DNA from: Flavobacterium denitrificans DSM 15936
GTDB taxonomy: Bacteria > Bacteroidota > Bacteroidia > Flavobacteriales > Flavobacteriaceae
Assembly (NCBI RefSeq): GCF_000425445.1
Contig: NZ_KE384378.1
Coordinates: 625,399-689,398, forward strand
Direction: 5' to 3'
Length of the DNA: 64,000 bases
Position numbers and translations under genes: made by a program
The notes under the pieces: model-generated
What the model was told of the DNA's origin: nothing
What the model saw: only the letters and a program-made list of their open reading frames with translations
Database searches by the model: none
Shown here: positions 25,548-34,576 of the stretch, piece by piece
Position numbering within the stretch: the first letter of the stretch is position 1
How the letters are laid out: every line of letters starts with the position of its first letter

Positions 25548-26028
25548 AGAAGAAAGAAGCAAGAAGCAAGACTTACATTTGGAATGTAGATATTCCAAAA
25601 GTGCATCCTAAAAAGTAGTAAAAAACTTACTTTTATTTTTTCTTCTTATCTTGCCTCAAAAAAAAATGAGACACAATTTTAAGAATTTGAAAATTTGGAT
25701 TTTAGCTATGGAAATTACTAATGATATCTATAAACTAACTGCCACTTTTCCAAAATCAGAAACTTATAGTTTAATAAGTCAAATGAATAGATGTTCTGTT
25801 TCAATGCCTTCCAATATTGCTGAAGGTTCAAACAGAGGAAATAAACACTTTCAGCATTATTTGAATATTAGTTTAGGTTCGTCATTTGAATTACAAACAC
25901 AATTACTGATAGCTTTTCAAAATGATTATCTATCCAAGACAAAAACAGAAGAAATAGAAAACAAAATAATTGAATTTCAAAAGATGACAACAGGTTTCAT
26001 AAGTAAGTTAGATCAAAATCTTTCTTCT
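25548..26028. repeat. Imperfect inverted repeats bracketing four-helix-bundle gene 2
   Basis: AGAAGAAAG (25548-25556) is complemented by CTTTCTTCT (26020-26028), and GCAAGA upstream by TCTTGC just beyond. A similar arm, TTTCTTCTTATCTTGC, lies immediately before the ATG. The sequences differ from those around copy 1, but the layout is the same. Confidence 0.5.
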
Positions 26029-26031
26029 TGA
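25666..26031 (+). CDS. Four-helix-bundle protein, 23S rRNA IVS type (copy 2)
   Basis: 121 residues from ATG 25666; the upstream TTG at 25651 lies in the repeat arm and is not favoured. Hallmark segments are FKNLKIWILAMEI, PKSETYSLISQMNRCSVSMP, SNIAEGSNRGNKHF and LNISLGSSFELQTQLLIAF. It is collinear with but clearly diverged from copy 1 at 23944, so the two are more likely separate arrivals than a recent duplication. It sits between thiolase and acyl-CoA dehydrogenase. Confidence 0.93.
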   Translation: MRHNFKNLKIWILAMEITNDIYKLTATFPKSETYSLISQMNRCSVSMPSNIAEGSNRGNKHFQHYLNISLGSSFELQTQLLIAFQNDYLSKTKTEEIENKIIEFQKMTTGFISKLDQNLSS

Positions 26032-26063
26032 CTCTTGCATCTTTTAATCTAAACAAAAACAAA

Positions 26064-27869
26064 ATGGCAGATACAATCGAAAAAAACGTGACTCGTGGTG
26101 GTCAGTTTTTAGTTAAAGAAACAAAATGCGAAGACATCTTCACACCAGAAGATTTCTCGGAAGAGCAGTTAATGATGCGTGACTCTGTAAAAGAGTTCGT
26201 TGACAAAGAATTATGGGCACATAAAGATCGTTTTGAGAAAAAAGATTACGCTTACACAGAATCATCTATGCGTAAAGCGGGTGAACTAGGGCTTCTAGGA
26301 GTTGCAGTTCCAGAAGAATACGGCGGATTAGGAATGGGATTTGTTTCTACAATGTTGGTTTGTGACTACATTTCTGGAGCAACAGGTTCGTTCTCAACTG
26401 CTTTTGGTGCACATACAGGAATTGGAACTATGCCAATTACACTTTATGGTACTGAAGAACAAAAGAAAAAATACGTTCCGAAATTAGCTTCTGGAGAATG
26501 GTTTGGAGCTTATTGTTTGACTGAGCCAGGCGCAGGATCTGATGCTAACTCAGGAAAAACAAAAGCTGTTTTATCTGAAGATGGAAAATACTACTCTATC
26601 ACAGGACAAAAAATGTGGATTTCGAATGCAGGTTTCTGTAGCGTTTTCATCGTTTTTGCTCGTATTGGAGATGATAAAAATATTACAGGTTTCATTGTAG
26701 AAAACGATCCTTCAAACGGAATTTCTATGAATGAAGAAGAGCATAAATTAGGAATCCGTGCTTCTTCTACTCGTCAGGTTTTCTTCAACGAAACAAAAGT
26801 TCCGGTTGAAAACATGTTATCTGAAAGAGGAAACGGTTTCAAAATCGCAATGAACGCTTTGAACGTTGGTCGTATTAAATTGGCAGCTGCTTGTTTAGAT
26901 GCTCAAAGAAGAGTTACTTCTGGAGCCGTAAAGTATGCTAACGAAAGAATTCAGTTCAACACTTCTATTTCATCTTTTGGTGCTATCCGTTCTAAATTAG
27001 CTGAAATGGCAACGAATGCTTACGCTGGAGAAAGTGCTTCTTACCGTGCTGCAAAAGATATCGAAGACAGAATCGCTGCTCGTGAAGCAGAAGGAACTTC
27101 TCATCAAGAAGCAGAATTAAAAGGTGTTGAAGAATATGCTATCGAGTGTTCTATCTTGAAAGTAGCAGTTTCTGAAGACGTTCAAAACTGTTCTGACGAA
27201 GGTATTCAAGTTTTCGGTGGAATGGGATTCTCTGAAGATACTCCAATGGAAAGTGCTTGGAGAGATGCTCGCATTGCTAGAATCTATGAAGGAACAAACG
27301 AAATCAACAGAATGCTTTCTGTAGGTATGTTGATCAAAAAAGCAATGAAAGGACACGTTGATTTACTTGGACCAGCAATGAAAGTTCAAGAAGAATTAAT
27401 GGGTATTCCCTCTTTTGATACTCCAGATTTCTCTGAATTATTCTCAGAAGAAAAAGTAATCGTGGCTAACTTGAAAAAAGTTTTCTTAATGGTTGCCGGA
27501 AGCGCTGTTCAAAAATACGGTCCAGATTTAGATTCTCACCAACAATTATTAATGGCTGCTGCTGATATCTTAATCGAAATCTATATGGCAGAGAGCACAA
27601 TCTTGAGAACTGAAAAATTAGCAAAATCTCAAGGTGAAGATAAAGTACAAGAACAAATTGCAATGGCAAAATTATACTTGTACAAAGCAGTTGACATTGT
27701 AAACTTAAGAGGAAAAGAAGGAATCGCTTCATTCTCTGAAGGTGACGAACAACGTATGATGTTAATGGGATTAAAGCGTTTTACAAAATATACTAATCTT
27801 CCAAACGTAGTTGCGTTGAGAGAAAAAATTGCAGAAAAATTAGTTGCAGAGAACAGTTACTGCTTCTAA
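26064..27869 (+). CDS. Acyl-CoA dehydrogenase
   Basis: A 601-residue FAD flavoenzyme for the first step of beta-oxidation. It starts at ATG 26064; the open frame extends to a TTG at 26028 inside the previous gene's end. The N-terminal helical domain contains VPEEYGGLGMGFVST. The central domain has the signatures GAYCLTEPGAGSDANS and KMWISNAGF. The C-terminal domain has the QVFGGMGFSEDTPMES and RIYEGTNEINRM blocks, with Glu of YEGT near the catalytic site. A C-terminal extension of about 150 helical residues resembles very-long-chain types. Last gene of the operon, followed by a terminator. Confidence 0.94.
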   Translation: MADTIEKNVTRGGQFLVKETKCEDIFTPEDFSEEQLMMRDSVKEFVDKELWAHKDRFEKKDYAYTESSMRKAGELGLLGVAVPEEYGGLGMGFVSTMLVCDYISGATGSFSTAFGAHTGIGTMPITLYGTEEQKKKYVPKLASGEWFGAYCLTEPGAGSDANSGKTKAVLSEDGKYYSITGQKMWISNAGFCSVFIVFARIGDDKNITGFIVENDPSNGISMNEEEHKLGIRASSTRQVFFNETKVPVENMLSERGNGFKIAMNALNVGRIKLAAACLDAQRRVTSGAVKYANERIQFNTSISSFGAIRSKLAEMATNAYAGESASYRAAKDIEDRIAAREAEGTSHQEAELKGVEEYAIECSILKVAVSEDVQNCSDEGIQVFGGMGFSEDTPMESAWRDARIARIYEGTNEINRMLSVGMLIKKAMKGHVDLLGPAMKVQEELMGIPSFDTPDFSELFSEEKVIVANLKKVFLMVAGSAVQKYGPDLDSHQQLLMAAADILIEIYMAESTILRTEKLAKSQGEDKVQEQIAMAKLYLYKAVDIVNLRGKEGIASFSEGDEQRMMLMGLKRFTKYTNLPNVVALREKIAEKLVAENSYCF

Positions 27870-27901
27870 TATAAAAATAGTTTTTAGCTTTTAATTTGTT
27901 T

Positions 27902-27938
27902 AAGCCCGCGCAAGTCCGAAACTGCGCGGGCTTATTTT
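27902..27938 (+). terminator. Terminator of the beta-oxidation operon
   Basis: The 11-bp GC-rich stem AAGCCCGCGCA / TGCGCGGGCTT is followed by ATTTTTTTT. Confidence 0.93.
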
Positions 27939-28083
27939 TTTTCCATCTGAAAGACAGAACCTGAAAAACGCAATATTTTTGCAGTGATTTGCAAATAATT
28001 CGTTAAAATTCAAATTAAATCGTTTTAGTATAGTTAAATATTAAATACATTCCAGTATATTTAGCATTCTAAAAAACTAAAAT

Positions 28084-29175
28084 ATGAAACCACTTAACCT
28101 AATTACAATTTTATTTTTTCTGGTGCTATCCACAAATTCATTTGCACAGAAAAACAAAAAACTGGATATTATCGCTTATTACACAGGCGATTCTAATCTT
28201 ATTGACCAGTACGAAGTCAATAAATTGGACCAAATTATATTCAGTTTCTGCCACTTAAGAGATGGCAAATTAAGCGTTGATTCTCCAAAAGATTCTTTAA
28301 CGATTAAACATCTAGTAGCTTTAAAAGCAAAAAATCCGCAATTAAAAATTATTCTTTCGCTTGGCGGATGGGGTGGTTGCGAACCTTGTTCTGCTGCTTT
28401 TTCAACTGCTGAAGGCCGTGTAAAATTTGCAAAATCAGTAAAAGAAGTAAGTGATTACTTCAAAGTTGACGGATTAGATTTGGATTGGGAATATCCTTCG
28501 ATAGAAGGTCTTCCAGGGCATTTATACCAAGCTGCAGATAAACCAAATTTTACTGATCTGTTGAAAAAATTACGTTCAACATTAGGAAAAAAATACGAGC
28601 TAAGTTTTGCTGCGGGAGGTTTTCAAAAATGTTTGGATGAATCAATCGACTGGAAAGGTGTAGCACCATATGTAAATCGTATTAACATTATGAGCTACGA
28701 TTTGGTAAACGGATATTCTAAAGTTACAGGCCATCATACTCCTCTATACAGCACTAATGCAAAAGAAGAGTCAACTGACAGAGCGGTTACTTACTTATTA
28801 AAGCAAGGCGTTCCTGCAGAAAAATTAGTTATTGGCGGTGCATTTTACACGAGAACATGGAAAAATGTTGCGAATGTAAACAACGGATTATATCAATCTG
28901 GAGAACACACCGACGGAACATCGTTTAAAGACTTCGAAAAGACTTACACCGAAGCGAATGGATGGAAATATTTCTGGGATGATAAAGCAAAAGCACCTTA
29001 CTGGTACAACGAAAAAGACAAAAAATTTGCAACGGGCGACGATTTAGTTTCTATAAAAGCAAAAACTGAATATGCAAAATCTAAAAAATTAGGCGGAATC
29101 ATGTTTTGGGAACTTCCATTGGATAAATTCCGTGACGGAATGGTGAATGCTATTTATGAAGTTAAAAACAAATAA
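28084..29175 (+). CDS. Secreted GH18 chitinase
   Basis: 363 residues. A signal peptide ends at SFAQ (about residue 21). The glycoside hydrolase family 18 TIM barrel follows, with the SLGGWGG strand and the catalytic signature DGLDLDWEYP, in which the final Glu is the acid/base. A Met/Tyr substrate-assisting strand (RINIMSYDL) and the C-terminal GGIMFWEL strand are also present. The active site is complete. There is no carbohydrate-binding module and no type IX secretion C-terminal domain, so it is probably periplasmic or released by another route. Monocistronic with its own terminator. Confidence 0.93.
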   Translation: MKPLNLITILFFLVLSTNSFAQKNKKLDIIAYYTGDSNLIDQYEVNKLDQIIFSFCHLRDGKLSVDSPKDSLTIKHLVALKAKNPQLKIILSLGGWGGCEPCSAAFSTAEGRVKFAKSVKEVSDYFKVDGLDLDWEYPSIEGLPGHLYQAADKPNFTDLLKKLRSTLGKKYELSFAAGGFQKCLDESIDWKGVAPYVNRINIMSYDLVNGYSKVTGHHTPLYSTNAKEESTDRAVTYLLKQGVPAEKLVIGGAFYTRTWKNVANVNNGLYQSGEHTDGTSFKDFEKTYTEANGWKYFWDDKAKAPYWYNEKDKKFATGDDLVSIKAKTEYAKSKKLGGIMFWELPLDKFRDGMVNAIYEVKNK

Positions 29176-29182
29176 TTAAATT

Positions 29183-29224
29183 AAAAAACGGCAGTTTTCT
29201 CAAAAAGATAACTGCCGTTTTTTT
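29183..29224. terminator. Terminator between the chitinase gene and the convergent 161-aa gene
   Basis: The stem AAAAAACGGCAGTT / AACTGCCGTTTTTT can act in both directions between these convergent genes. Confidence 0.88.
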
Positions 29225-29240
29225 ATGATAAAGTTCGTCT

Positions 29241-29726
29241 TTATTTCACTTTTGTCTTATCTAATTCACCAATAAACGGAATTGCTTCTAGAATTTCTGC
29301 TTTAATAATGGTTTGCAAATAAACCTCAAGTTGGATAAACTTCGCTGCGTTTATTGAGCCAATTGCTTTCTTTGCTTCGTTATAAGTCTTTTCGTATAAT
29401 TTCTCATAAGCAATATGGTTTTTTAAAGTTCCTTTTGCCAATTCATCTGCTTTTGCATCAGTCAAGGTTGCATAATTTGCTGAATAATCGTTAAGAAGTT
29501 GAAACTTTGTCTGACCAAGAGTCTTGCGTGCGGTTTCATATTTGTCATAAACTTTTGCAAATGCAGCAGATTGCGAATCAGATAAATTCATATACTGTTT
29601 GACTAAATCACTTTTCGATTTTCCATAAACACTTTGCAAAACATCAACATCTTCTTTAAATGAAGACTGAGCATAAGATGAAAACGTTGCTAGAGCCATA
29701 ATAAAAATAAGACTTAATTTTTTCAT
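29241..29726 (-). CDS. Secreted helical protein of unknown function
   Basis: 161 residues from ATG 29726; a longer frame to 29765 has no support because the signal peptide (MKKLSLIFIMALATFSSYAQ) begins at 29726. The mature part is alpha-helical and Ala/Lys rich (MNLSDSQSAAFAKVYDKYE, ALGQTKFQLLNDY), reminiscent of periplasmic Spy-like or DUF-type helical proteins. Last of four minus-strand genes for exported proteins. Confidence 0.75.
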   Translation of the reverse strand: MKKLSLIFIMALATFSSYAQSSFKEDVDVLQSVYGKSKSDLVKQYMNLSDSQSAAFAKVYDKYETARKTLGQTKFQLLNDYSANYATLTDAKADELAKGTLKNHIAYEKLYEKTYNEAKKAIGSINAAKFIQLEVYLQTIIKAEILEAIPFIGELDKTKVK

Positions 29727-29805
29727 AGTTTTTGATTTTAAATTTGTTTCTAAATAATTATGCACATTAAAATTTTATTGTTTTTGAAGACATTGCCCCC
29801 CTTGA

Positions 29806-30720
29806 TTAAAAAAAAGAATATTGATAAACTGCTGATAAAGCATAATAATCTAAACCATTATTAGTAAATGCCCCTGCATGATATTGAAATCGAATTGATT
29901 GCCCTTTTGCAATAGGTGTTGAAAATGTTCCTCCAATCCTCCAGTTATCAATCTGACTTGCTTCAGGAACACCGTCAATTATTGTTTTTCCACCAAAAAA
30001 CCACGTTGTATTAAAACCAAGCCACGTGTTGTTTTTAAAATAATAACTCGCATGTGCCTGCAAACTATACGTTGGTTTTTGTTCCATTTTTTTTCCTAAA
30101 AAATCATTATTATCAGTATAAAACCAAACTCCTCCGTATGCCTCCGCATATACATGAGCAAAGCGTTTCGAGATACCAATTTCAGGTTTTACACCCCAGC
30201 GGTTTGTGCCTATATTAACGCGTTTGTCTTCATAATATCTTCCTGTTGGAATTGAAGTCACCAAGCTAACCCCTAAAATTGTTTTTTGCTGAAAAGATCT
30301 AAACTCACTTTTATCAAGCGCAGGCGAACCCAATAAATTCACTCCAAATCGCACTTTTGTATCAGCAAAACCGGTTCTAGAACCTGTCAGTAAATCGCCG
30401 GCAACCAAAGCAGAGCCGTCCATAAAAGTAAACGGAACTGAAACTTGAATACGGGCAAGCTTATTCGCCAAACCAAAAGTCCTGACATAACTTGCTGCAA
30501 CATTGTGGCTTTGAATTTTAAAATCGGAAATAGGTAATGATGGCTCTGTTACGACATTTCCATCCATAAATATGTAACCTAAAGCGGCTACATTTAATTT
30601 TTTTGGCACATTGGCGTAAGCTCTTGGCTCTAAATCTTGGCTGTAACTTATAACTGAAAATAAAATCAATATTGCACAGAAGTATTTATTAGAGAAGGCG
30701 GAAAAGTATTTTTTTGGCAT
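29806..30720 (-). CDS. Outer-membrane transporter-like beta-barrel protein (MetA-pathway type)
   Basis: 304 residues. The N-terminal signal segment (FCAILILFSVISYSQ) is followed by alternating amphipathic beta strands ending in Phe, the usual outer-membrane barrel C-terminus (YALSAVYQYSFF). Segments such as TILGVSLVTSIPTGRYYEDK and GVKPEIGISKRF match the 'putative MetA-pathway of phenol degradation' family, whose members are predicted outer-membrane channels. The substrate is unknown. Confidence 0.75.
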   Translation of the reverse strand: MPKKYFSAFSNKYFCAILILFSVISYSQDLEPRAYANVPKKLNVAALGYIFMDGNVVTEPSLPISDFKIQSHNVAASYVRTFGLANKLARIQVSVPFTFMDGSALVAGDLLTGSRTGFADTKVRFGVNLLGSPALDKSEFRSFQQKTILGVSLVTSIPTGRYYEDKRVNIGTNRWGVKPEIGISKRFAHVYAEAYGGVWFYTDNNDFLGKKMEQKPTYSLQAHASYYFKNNTWLGFNTTWFFGGKTIIDGVPEASQIDNWRIGGTFSTPIAKGQSIRFQYHAGAFTNNGLDYYALSAVYQYSFF

Positions 30721-30762
30721 AAATCCTAAAGAATTGGCGATACAATCAAGTTAAAACTCTTA

Positions 30763-31281
30763 CTATTTAATTTCAGTTTTAGGTGGATGTATTTCACCAT
30801 CATAAGAAATCGAGCCTCTATTATTACTAGTGACCGAAAGTGAAGCGCCTCCATTAGGAAATATTGTAAATAAAAGATCATACACATCATTTTGTCCTTT
30901 TACTGTAGACCTAACGATAATCTTTTTTTTACTTTTCTCAATTCTGGTATTCTCAGGAACACCTTCAAATTTAATACCCCCGTCTGTTCCTCCATAACCT
31001 ACGTTGTAACCTCGTCCAAAAAACGGAAGATCACAAGTAGTCTTGGTTTCATTAAAATTCAAAAAATACGTATTGTAATCTAGATTCAAAAGTCTTCCTC
31101 CTTGGGGAGTTGCTTTTTGCGCTTCAAAAGCAAAATTTTTAGAATCAATTAAAGCTTCTATTTCTTTTTGTTTTTGCAGTTCACGTTCTGCTTTAAGCTC
31201 TTTTTTAGATTTTTCCTGTGCTAAGACAGAAAAACTTAAAAAGCAGGATAACACTAGTAAAATGGATAATTTAGGTGACAT
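30763..31281 (-). CDS. DUF4251-family secreted protein
   Basis: 172 residues. The signal peptide (SILLVLSCFLSFSVLAQE) is followed by a Lys/Glu helix (KSKKELKAERELQKQKEIE). The DUF4251 domain follows, typical of Bacteroidota: FAFEAQKATPQGGR near the start, then YDLLFTIFPNGGASLSVTS. The function of the family is not known. It lies upstream of the barrel protein with a 42-bp gap, so it is probably in one transcription unit. Confidence 0.82.
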   Translation of the reverse strand: MSPKLSILLVLSCFLSFSVLAQEKSKKELKAERELQKQKEIEALIDSKNFAFEAQKATPQGGRLLNLDYNTYFLNFNETKTTCDLPFFGRGYNVGYGGTDGGIKFEGVPENTRIEKSKKKIIVRSTVKGQNDVYDLLFTIFPNGGASLSVTSNNRGSISYDGEIHPPKTEIK

Positions 31282-31307
31282 AAAATATAAATTTAATAGA
31301 GTTAATT

Positions 31308-31733
31308 TTATTTTTTGGTAAATCGCATCATGGCAATATCTCCTGAGATAAAATTTAAAGTTTTTCCGTCATCGGTAATATCATAAGATGTAACTTTTTG
31401 AAGTGTACTCATAAAAAGCTGTTCGCCTTTCCCATCCATGCACATCATCTTTGTGACTGCCATTGGTTGTGTGAAATCAATTTTATTTCCGTCAACAACT
31501 AATTTTCCATTAAATGAATTACAGCTGTTGTTTCCAGAAACATGGCTTTCTTTTGTATTGAAATTGATTGTTGGTTTTTTATTTGGGTACAAACCTTCAA
31601 AAGCTATTCGCGGGCCGGAAACATAATTAAGTTCCCAGTTTCCATCTAATTTAGAAACCTTATCTGTTTTTTGGCATTTGCAGGAAATCAGTACAACACT
31701 TAAGAGTATAAGCGTAAAAAAATTCTTCGTCAT
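31308..31733 (-). CDS. META-domain lipoprotein
   Basis: 141 residues. It has a lipoprotein signal with lipobox VLISC (Cys about 18), then a META domain (about 28-138): LDGNWELNYVSG, SGNNSCNSFNGK and FTQPMAVTKMMC are the family blocks. META proteins (HslJ-like) are periplasmic or outer-membrane and linked to stress or novobiocin resistance. It is first of the four exported-protein genes on this strand, 26 bp before the DUF4251 gene. Confidence 0.87.
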   Translation of the reverse strand: MTKNFFTLILLSVVLISCKCQKTDKVSKLDGNWELNYVSGPRIAFEGLYPNKKPTINFNTKESHVSGNNSCNSFNGKLVVDGNKIDFTQPMAVTKMMCMDGKGEQLFMSTLQKVTSYDITDDGKTLNFISGDIAMMRFTKK

Positions 31734-31946
31734 AACATTAAGTATTAAAAATTAATGAATTATAAAACGAGATTTGAGAAATTTTTCGTTAAAAACCTCT
31801 ACGAATTTAAGCAATATTTTTTTGTTCTCAGTGTAAACCGGCATTAATTTACACTTAATAGTTTTAGATTTATTTAACTTTTAGAGGTAATTATATCGGC
31901 ATTTTTATGTTAAATTTACTTAATCTTTAATTTAAAAGCCTCACAT

Positions 31947-32474
31947 ATGAAAAAAGCAATTGTTTCTTTCGCTATAATTACAGCCTTAATTATTGGCTGT
32001 AAGACCAATACAAAATCAAATGATGCCAAAACGTTGACTGTAAATTTGGAACCAAAAAGCAGCAGCAACGTTAGCGGAACTGCAACTTTTACAGAGAAAA
32101 ACGGAAAAGTTACCTTTGTTGCAAAAGTAGCCGGATTACAGCCTGGCGTTCACGCCATCCACATTCATGAAAAATCAGATTGTTCTTCAGCAGACGGAAG
32201 TTCTGCAGGTGGACACTGGAATCCAACTTTCAAAAAACATGGAAAATGGGGAGTTGGTGAATATCATAAAGGTGATATCGGAAACTTCACTGCAGATGCA
32301 AAAGGAAACGGAACCATTACTTTGACTACTGACGAATGGTGTGTTGGTTGTGGAGATGCAAACAAAGATGTGCTAGGAAAAGGTTTGATTGTACATCAAG
32401 GAGCTGATGACTTTACGACACAACCTACTGGAAATGCAGGTGGTAGAGTTGCCTGCGCAGGAATCATCAAATAA
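31947..32474 (+). CDS. sodC: Cu/Zn superoxide dismutase, lipoprotein
   Basis: 175 residues with a lipobox (LIIGC, Cys about 18). Metal-binding and structural motifs are complete: HAIHIHEKSDCSS (Cu His pair and disulfide Cys), GGHWNPTFKKHG (bridging His and Zn ligands), GDIGNFTAD (Zn Asp region), GLIVHQGADDF (Cu His) and GNAGGRVACAGII (Arg guiding superoxide, second disulfide Cys). It removes superoxide in the periplasm. A short GCGATAATAG-free T-rich region follows; no strong terminator was seen. Confidence 0.95.
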   Translation: MKKAIVSFAIITALIIGCKTNTKSNDAKTLTVNLEPKSSSNVSGTATFTEKNGKVTFVAKVAGLQPGVHAIHIHEKSDCSSADGSSAGGHWNPTFKKHGKWGVGEYHKGDIGNFTADAKGNGTITLTTDEWCVGCGDANKDVLGKGLIVHQGADDFTTQPTGNAGGRVACAGIIK

Positions 32475-32557
32475 TAAAAAAACGCAATAACCACTATTTT
32501 TTCACAAAATCTAGTGGTTATTTCATTTTTAATGAATCCTAAGACAAGAAAAAAAAT

Positions 32558-32565
32558 TAGCTTTG
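32558..32565 (+). promoter_or_regulatory. -7 element of the LETM1-related gene
   Basis: TAGCTTTG, 19 nt before ATG 32585, giving a predicted leader of about 12 nt. Confidence 0.45.
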
Positions 32566-32584
32566 CATTTTCAAATTAAAGTTA

Positions 32585-33787
32585 ATGATCAACGCATCGG
32601 CACCAGGCTGGATAGATAAGTTTTTTAGCGAACAAAAGTTTTCAGAAGCAATTCCTTTTGAAACTACTGACTCATTCTACTATAAAGTCAGAGAAACTGG
32701 ATTTATCTATGGCCACATTATCTCAATAGATTCTCAAATCCCGATCCCCATAAAAGGCTGGTTTAAGACCGAAATTTCAAAAGTTGCGCTACTAAACACC
32801 TTGTATCATGTTTTTTGTTTAGAAAAAAGAAATTCTGAACCCAATAATTTTATTTCCGAAGCTTTAAAATTCTACAAGCAAATGAATCCAGAAGGATTCA
32901 ATTTGTTTAAAATTTTGCTTCCAAGGGACACTCCTTCTCTTTCATTAGAAAATATAATTGACCAAAGAGTCCAGACAAACGACAGTATTATCAGCAAAAA
33001 CTTTTCGCATTTAGTTACAAATGCATTGTTGTTTATTGATGTATTAGCTTTTAGACAATATTTGGAACACGGTGCCATTCCTGAAAAATATTTAAAACGT
33101 ATTGAGGAAACGGTTCTAGGAATTGTCGGACTTGCATTAAAAACAAAAACAGTCAAATCGCAACACGATGATTTATTGATAAAACTTTTTGAAGCATCAA
33201 TTCGCTATTCTAAGTTTTCAAAAGTCACAGTTGAAACGTTAGAAACTTTGTCTCTGGATTATTTCAAAAACACTTTAGAACATTATTATTTGATGGATAT
33301 GGCCGGAATGGCTTTATGGAGCGATGGTGTTGTAGAAAATGAAGAAGCCTACTTTTTATATTCATTAGGATCAACAATGGGCGTTGATGACGATTTTGTC
33401 ACCAAAAGCATTGCTACGACAAACACCTTTATTACAACTCATAAAAAGAAAATCCCGTATTTCAATTATTCGAATCCGGTAAAACATTTTTACGACCAAA
33501 TGACGCACACGGTTGTAAAACTGATTATCAGAAACAAAAACCGATTGGTAAAAGAAATTGTTCAAAGCAAAGAATTAATGGTTTTGCTGGCTTATTCTAC
33601 TACAAGAGATTTGGATGCCAAAGAAAAGAAAAAAGTCAAAAAGCAACTTTTGGATATCTGCAAAACGATTCCGTCACTCACAATCTTTTTGCTTCCGGGA
33701 GGCAGCTTGTTATTGCCAATTCTGATAAAGTTTATTCCAACAATGCTTCCGTCAGCTTTTAATGAAAATCTTGACGAAAACGAATAA
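32585..33787 (+). CDS. LETM1-related biofilm-associated protein
   Basis: 400 residues. The C-terminal part matches the LETM1-like segment: KKVKKQLLDICKTIPSLTIF, then the hydrophobic LLPGGSLLLPILIKFIPTML and a PSAF end. The remainder is helical with a TerB-like acidic section (MDMAGMALWSDGVVENEEAY, about residues 237-256). Such proteins are a conserved flavobacterial group reported in connection with biofilm; the mechanism is unknown. It has no signal peptide, so it is a membrane-associated cytoplasmic protein. Confidence 0.8.
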   Translation: MINASAPGWIDKFFSEQKFSEAIPFETTDSFYYKVRETGFIYGHIISIDSQIPIPIKGWFKTEISKVALLNTLYHVFCLEKRNSEPNNFISEALKFYKQMNPEGFNLFKILLPRDTPSLSLENIIDQRVQTNDSIISKNFSHLVTNALLFIDVLAFRQYLEHGAIPEKYLKRIEETVLGIVGLALKTKTVKSQHDDLLIKLFEASIRYSKFSKVTVETLETLSLDYFKNTLEHYYLMDMAGMALWSDGVVENEEAYFLYSLGSTMGVDDDFVTKSIATTNTFITTHKKKIPYFNYSNPVKHFYDQMTHTVVKLIIRNKNRLVKEIVQSKELMVLLAYSTTRDLDAKEKKKVKKQLLDICKTIPSLTIFLLPGGSLLLPILIKFIPTMLPSAFNENLDENE

Positions 33788-33790
33788 AAA

Positions 33791-33816
33791 AAATCGCCCT
33801 TGTGAGGCGATTTTTT
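33791..33816. terminator. Terminator between the LETM1-related and carbonic anhydrase genes
   Basis: The stem AAATCGCC / GGCGATTT with a T-run lies between convergent genes. Confidence 0.85.
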
Positions 33817-33824
33817 ATTTTCTA

Positions 33825-34460
33825 TTATAAATCTAATTGATAAACAGTATCAAGTTCATCATTTGAACTGATTGTAACATTCAAATCGGTTACAAAACCA
33901 GAATTTAATCCGTAAACCCAACCGTGAAGCATCAAGTCTTGTCCATTTTTCCAAGCTCCCTGAACGATTGAAGTTTTAGCTAAATTATAAACTTGTTCTT
34001 TAGCATTGATTTCAACAAAAGCATTAAAACGCTCTGTTTCATCTTCGATTGAATTCAAATATTTATCATGCAAACGGTATTCATCCTTAATATGACGAAT
34101 CCAGTTATCAATAATTCCAACTGATTGATTTCCCATTGCTGCTTTTACACCACCACATCCGTAATGTCCGCAAACAATAATATGTTTAATTTTCAAAACA
34201 TTTACCGCGTAGTCTAGCACACTCAACATGTTCATATCAGAGTGAACAACCATATTGGCAATGTTTCTGTGAACAAAAACTTCACCTGGCTTTGCTCCTA
34301 CAATTTCATTTGCAGGAACACGGCTATCAGAACATCCAATCCATAATAATGGCGGCTGTTGCCCTTTTGCAAGATCAGCAAAATAATTAGGATCTTTTGC
34401 CAATGAAGTTTCAACCCACTTTTTATTATTTTCTAATAACTGCTCATAAAATTTTCTCAT
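33825..34460 (-). CDS. Beta-class carbonic anhydrase
   Basis: A 211-residue zinc enzyme that interconverts CO2 and bicarbonate. Zinc ligands are seen in LLWIGCSDSRVPANE (Cys, with the Asp-Arg dyad) and IIVCGHYGCGG (His and Cys). Length and motifs are those of the Can/plant type. The gene lies 116 bp downstream of the SulP transporter on the same strand, a known pairing in which bicarbonate uptake and hydration are coupled. Confidence 0.95.
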   Translation of the reverse strand: MRKFYEQLLENNKKWVETSLAKDPNYFADLAKGQQPPLLWIGCSDSRVPANEIVGAKPGEVFVHRNIANMVVHSDMNMLSVLDYAVNVLKIKHIIVCGHYGCGGVKAAMGNQSVGIIDNWIRHIKDEYRLHDKYLNSIEDETERFNAFVEINAKEQVYNLAKTSIVQGAWKNGQDLMLHGWVYGLNSGFVTDLNVTISSNDELDTVYQLDL

Positions 34461-34576
34461 TTTCTTTATTTTTGAATAGTATTTCTAGTTGCTTTATATG
34501 CCAAAAAGTAATTATGTAAAGTTACCTATTTTTTGATGTTTCCTGCAATATTAAAAATACTTTAATTGGTTATTTG

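Noticed and set aside
26028..26063. TTG start extending the acyl-CoA dehydrogenase into the previous gene
   Set aside because: The extension overlaps the repeat arm and the end of the four-helix-bundle gene; ATG 26064 fits the family.
30892..31083. Plus-strand frame inside the DUF4251 gene
   Set aside because: It is a shadow frame opposite a clear signal-peptide protein.
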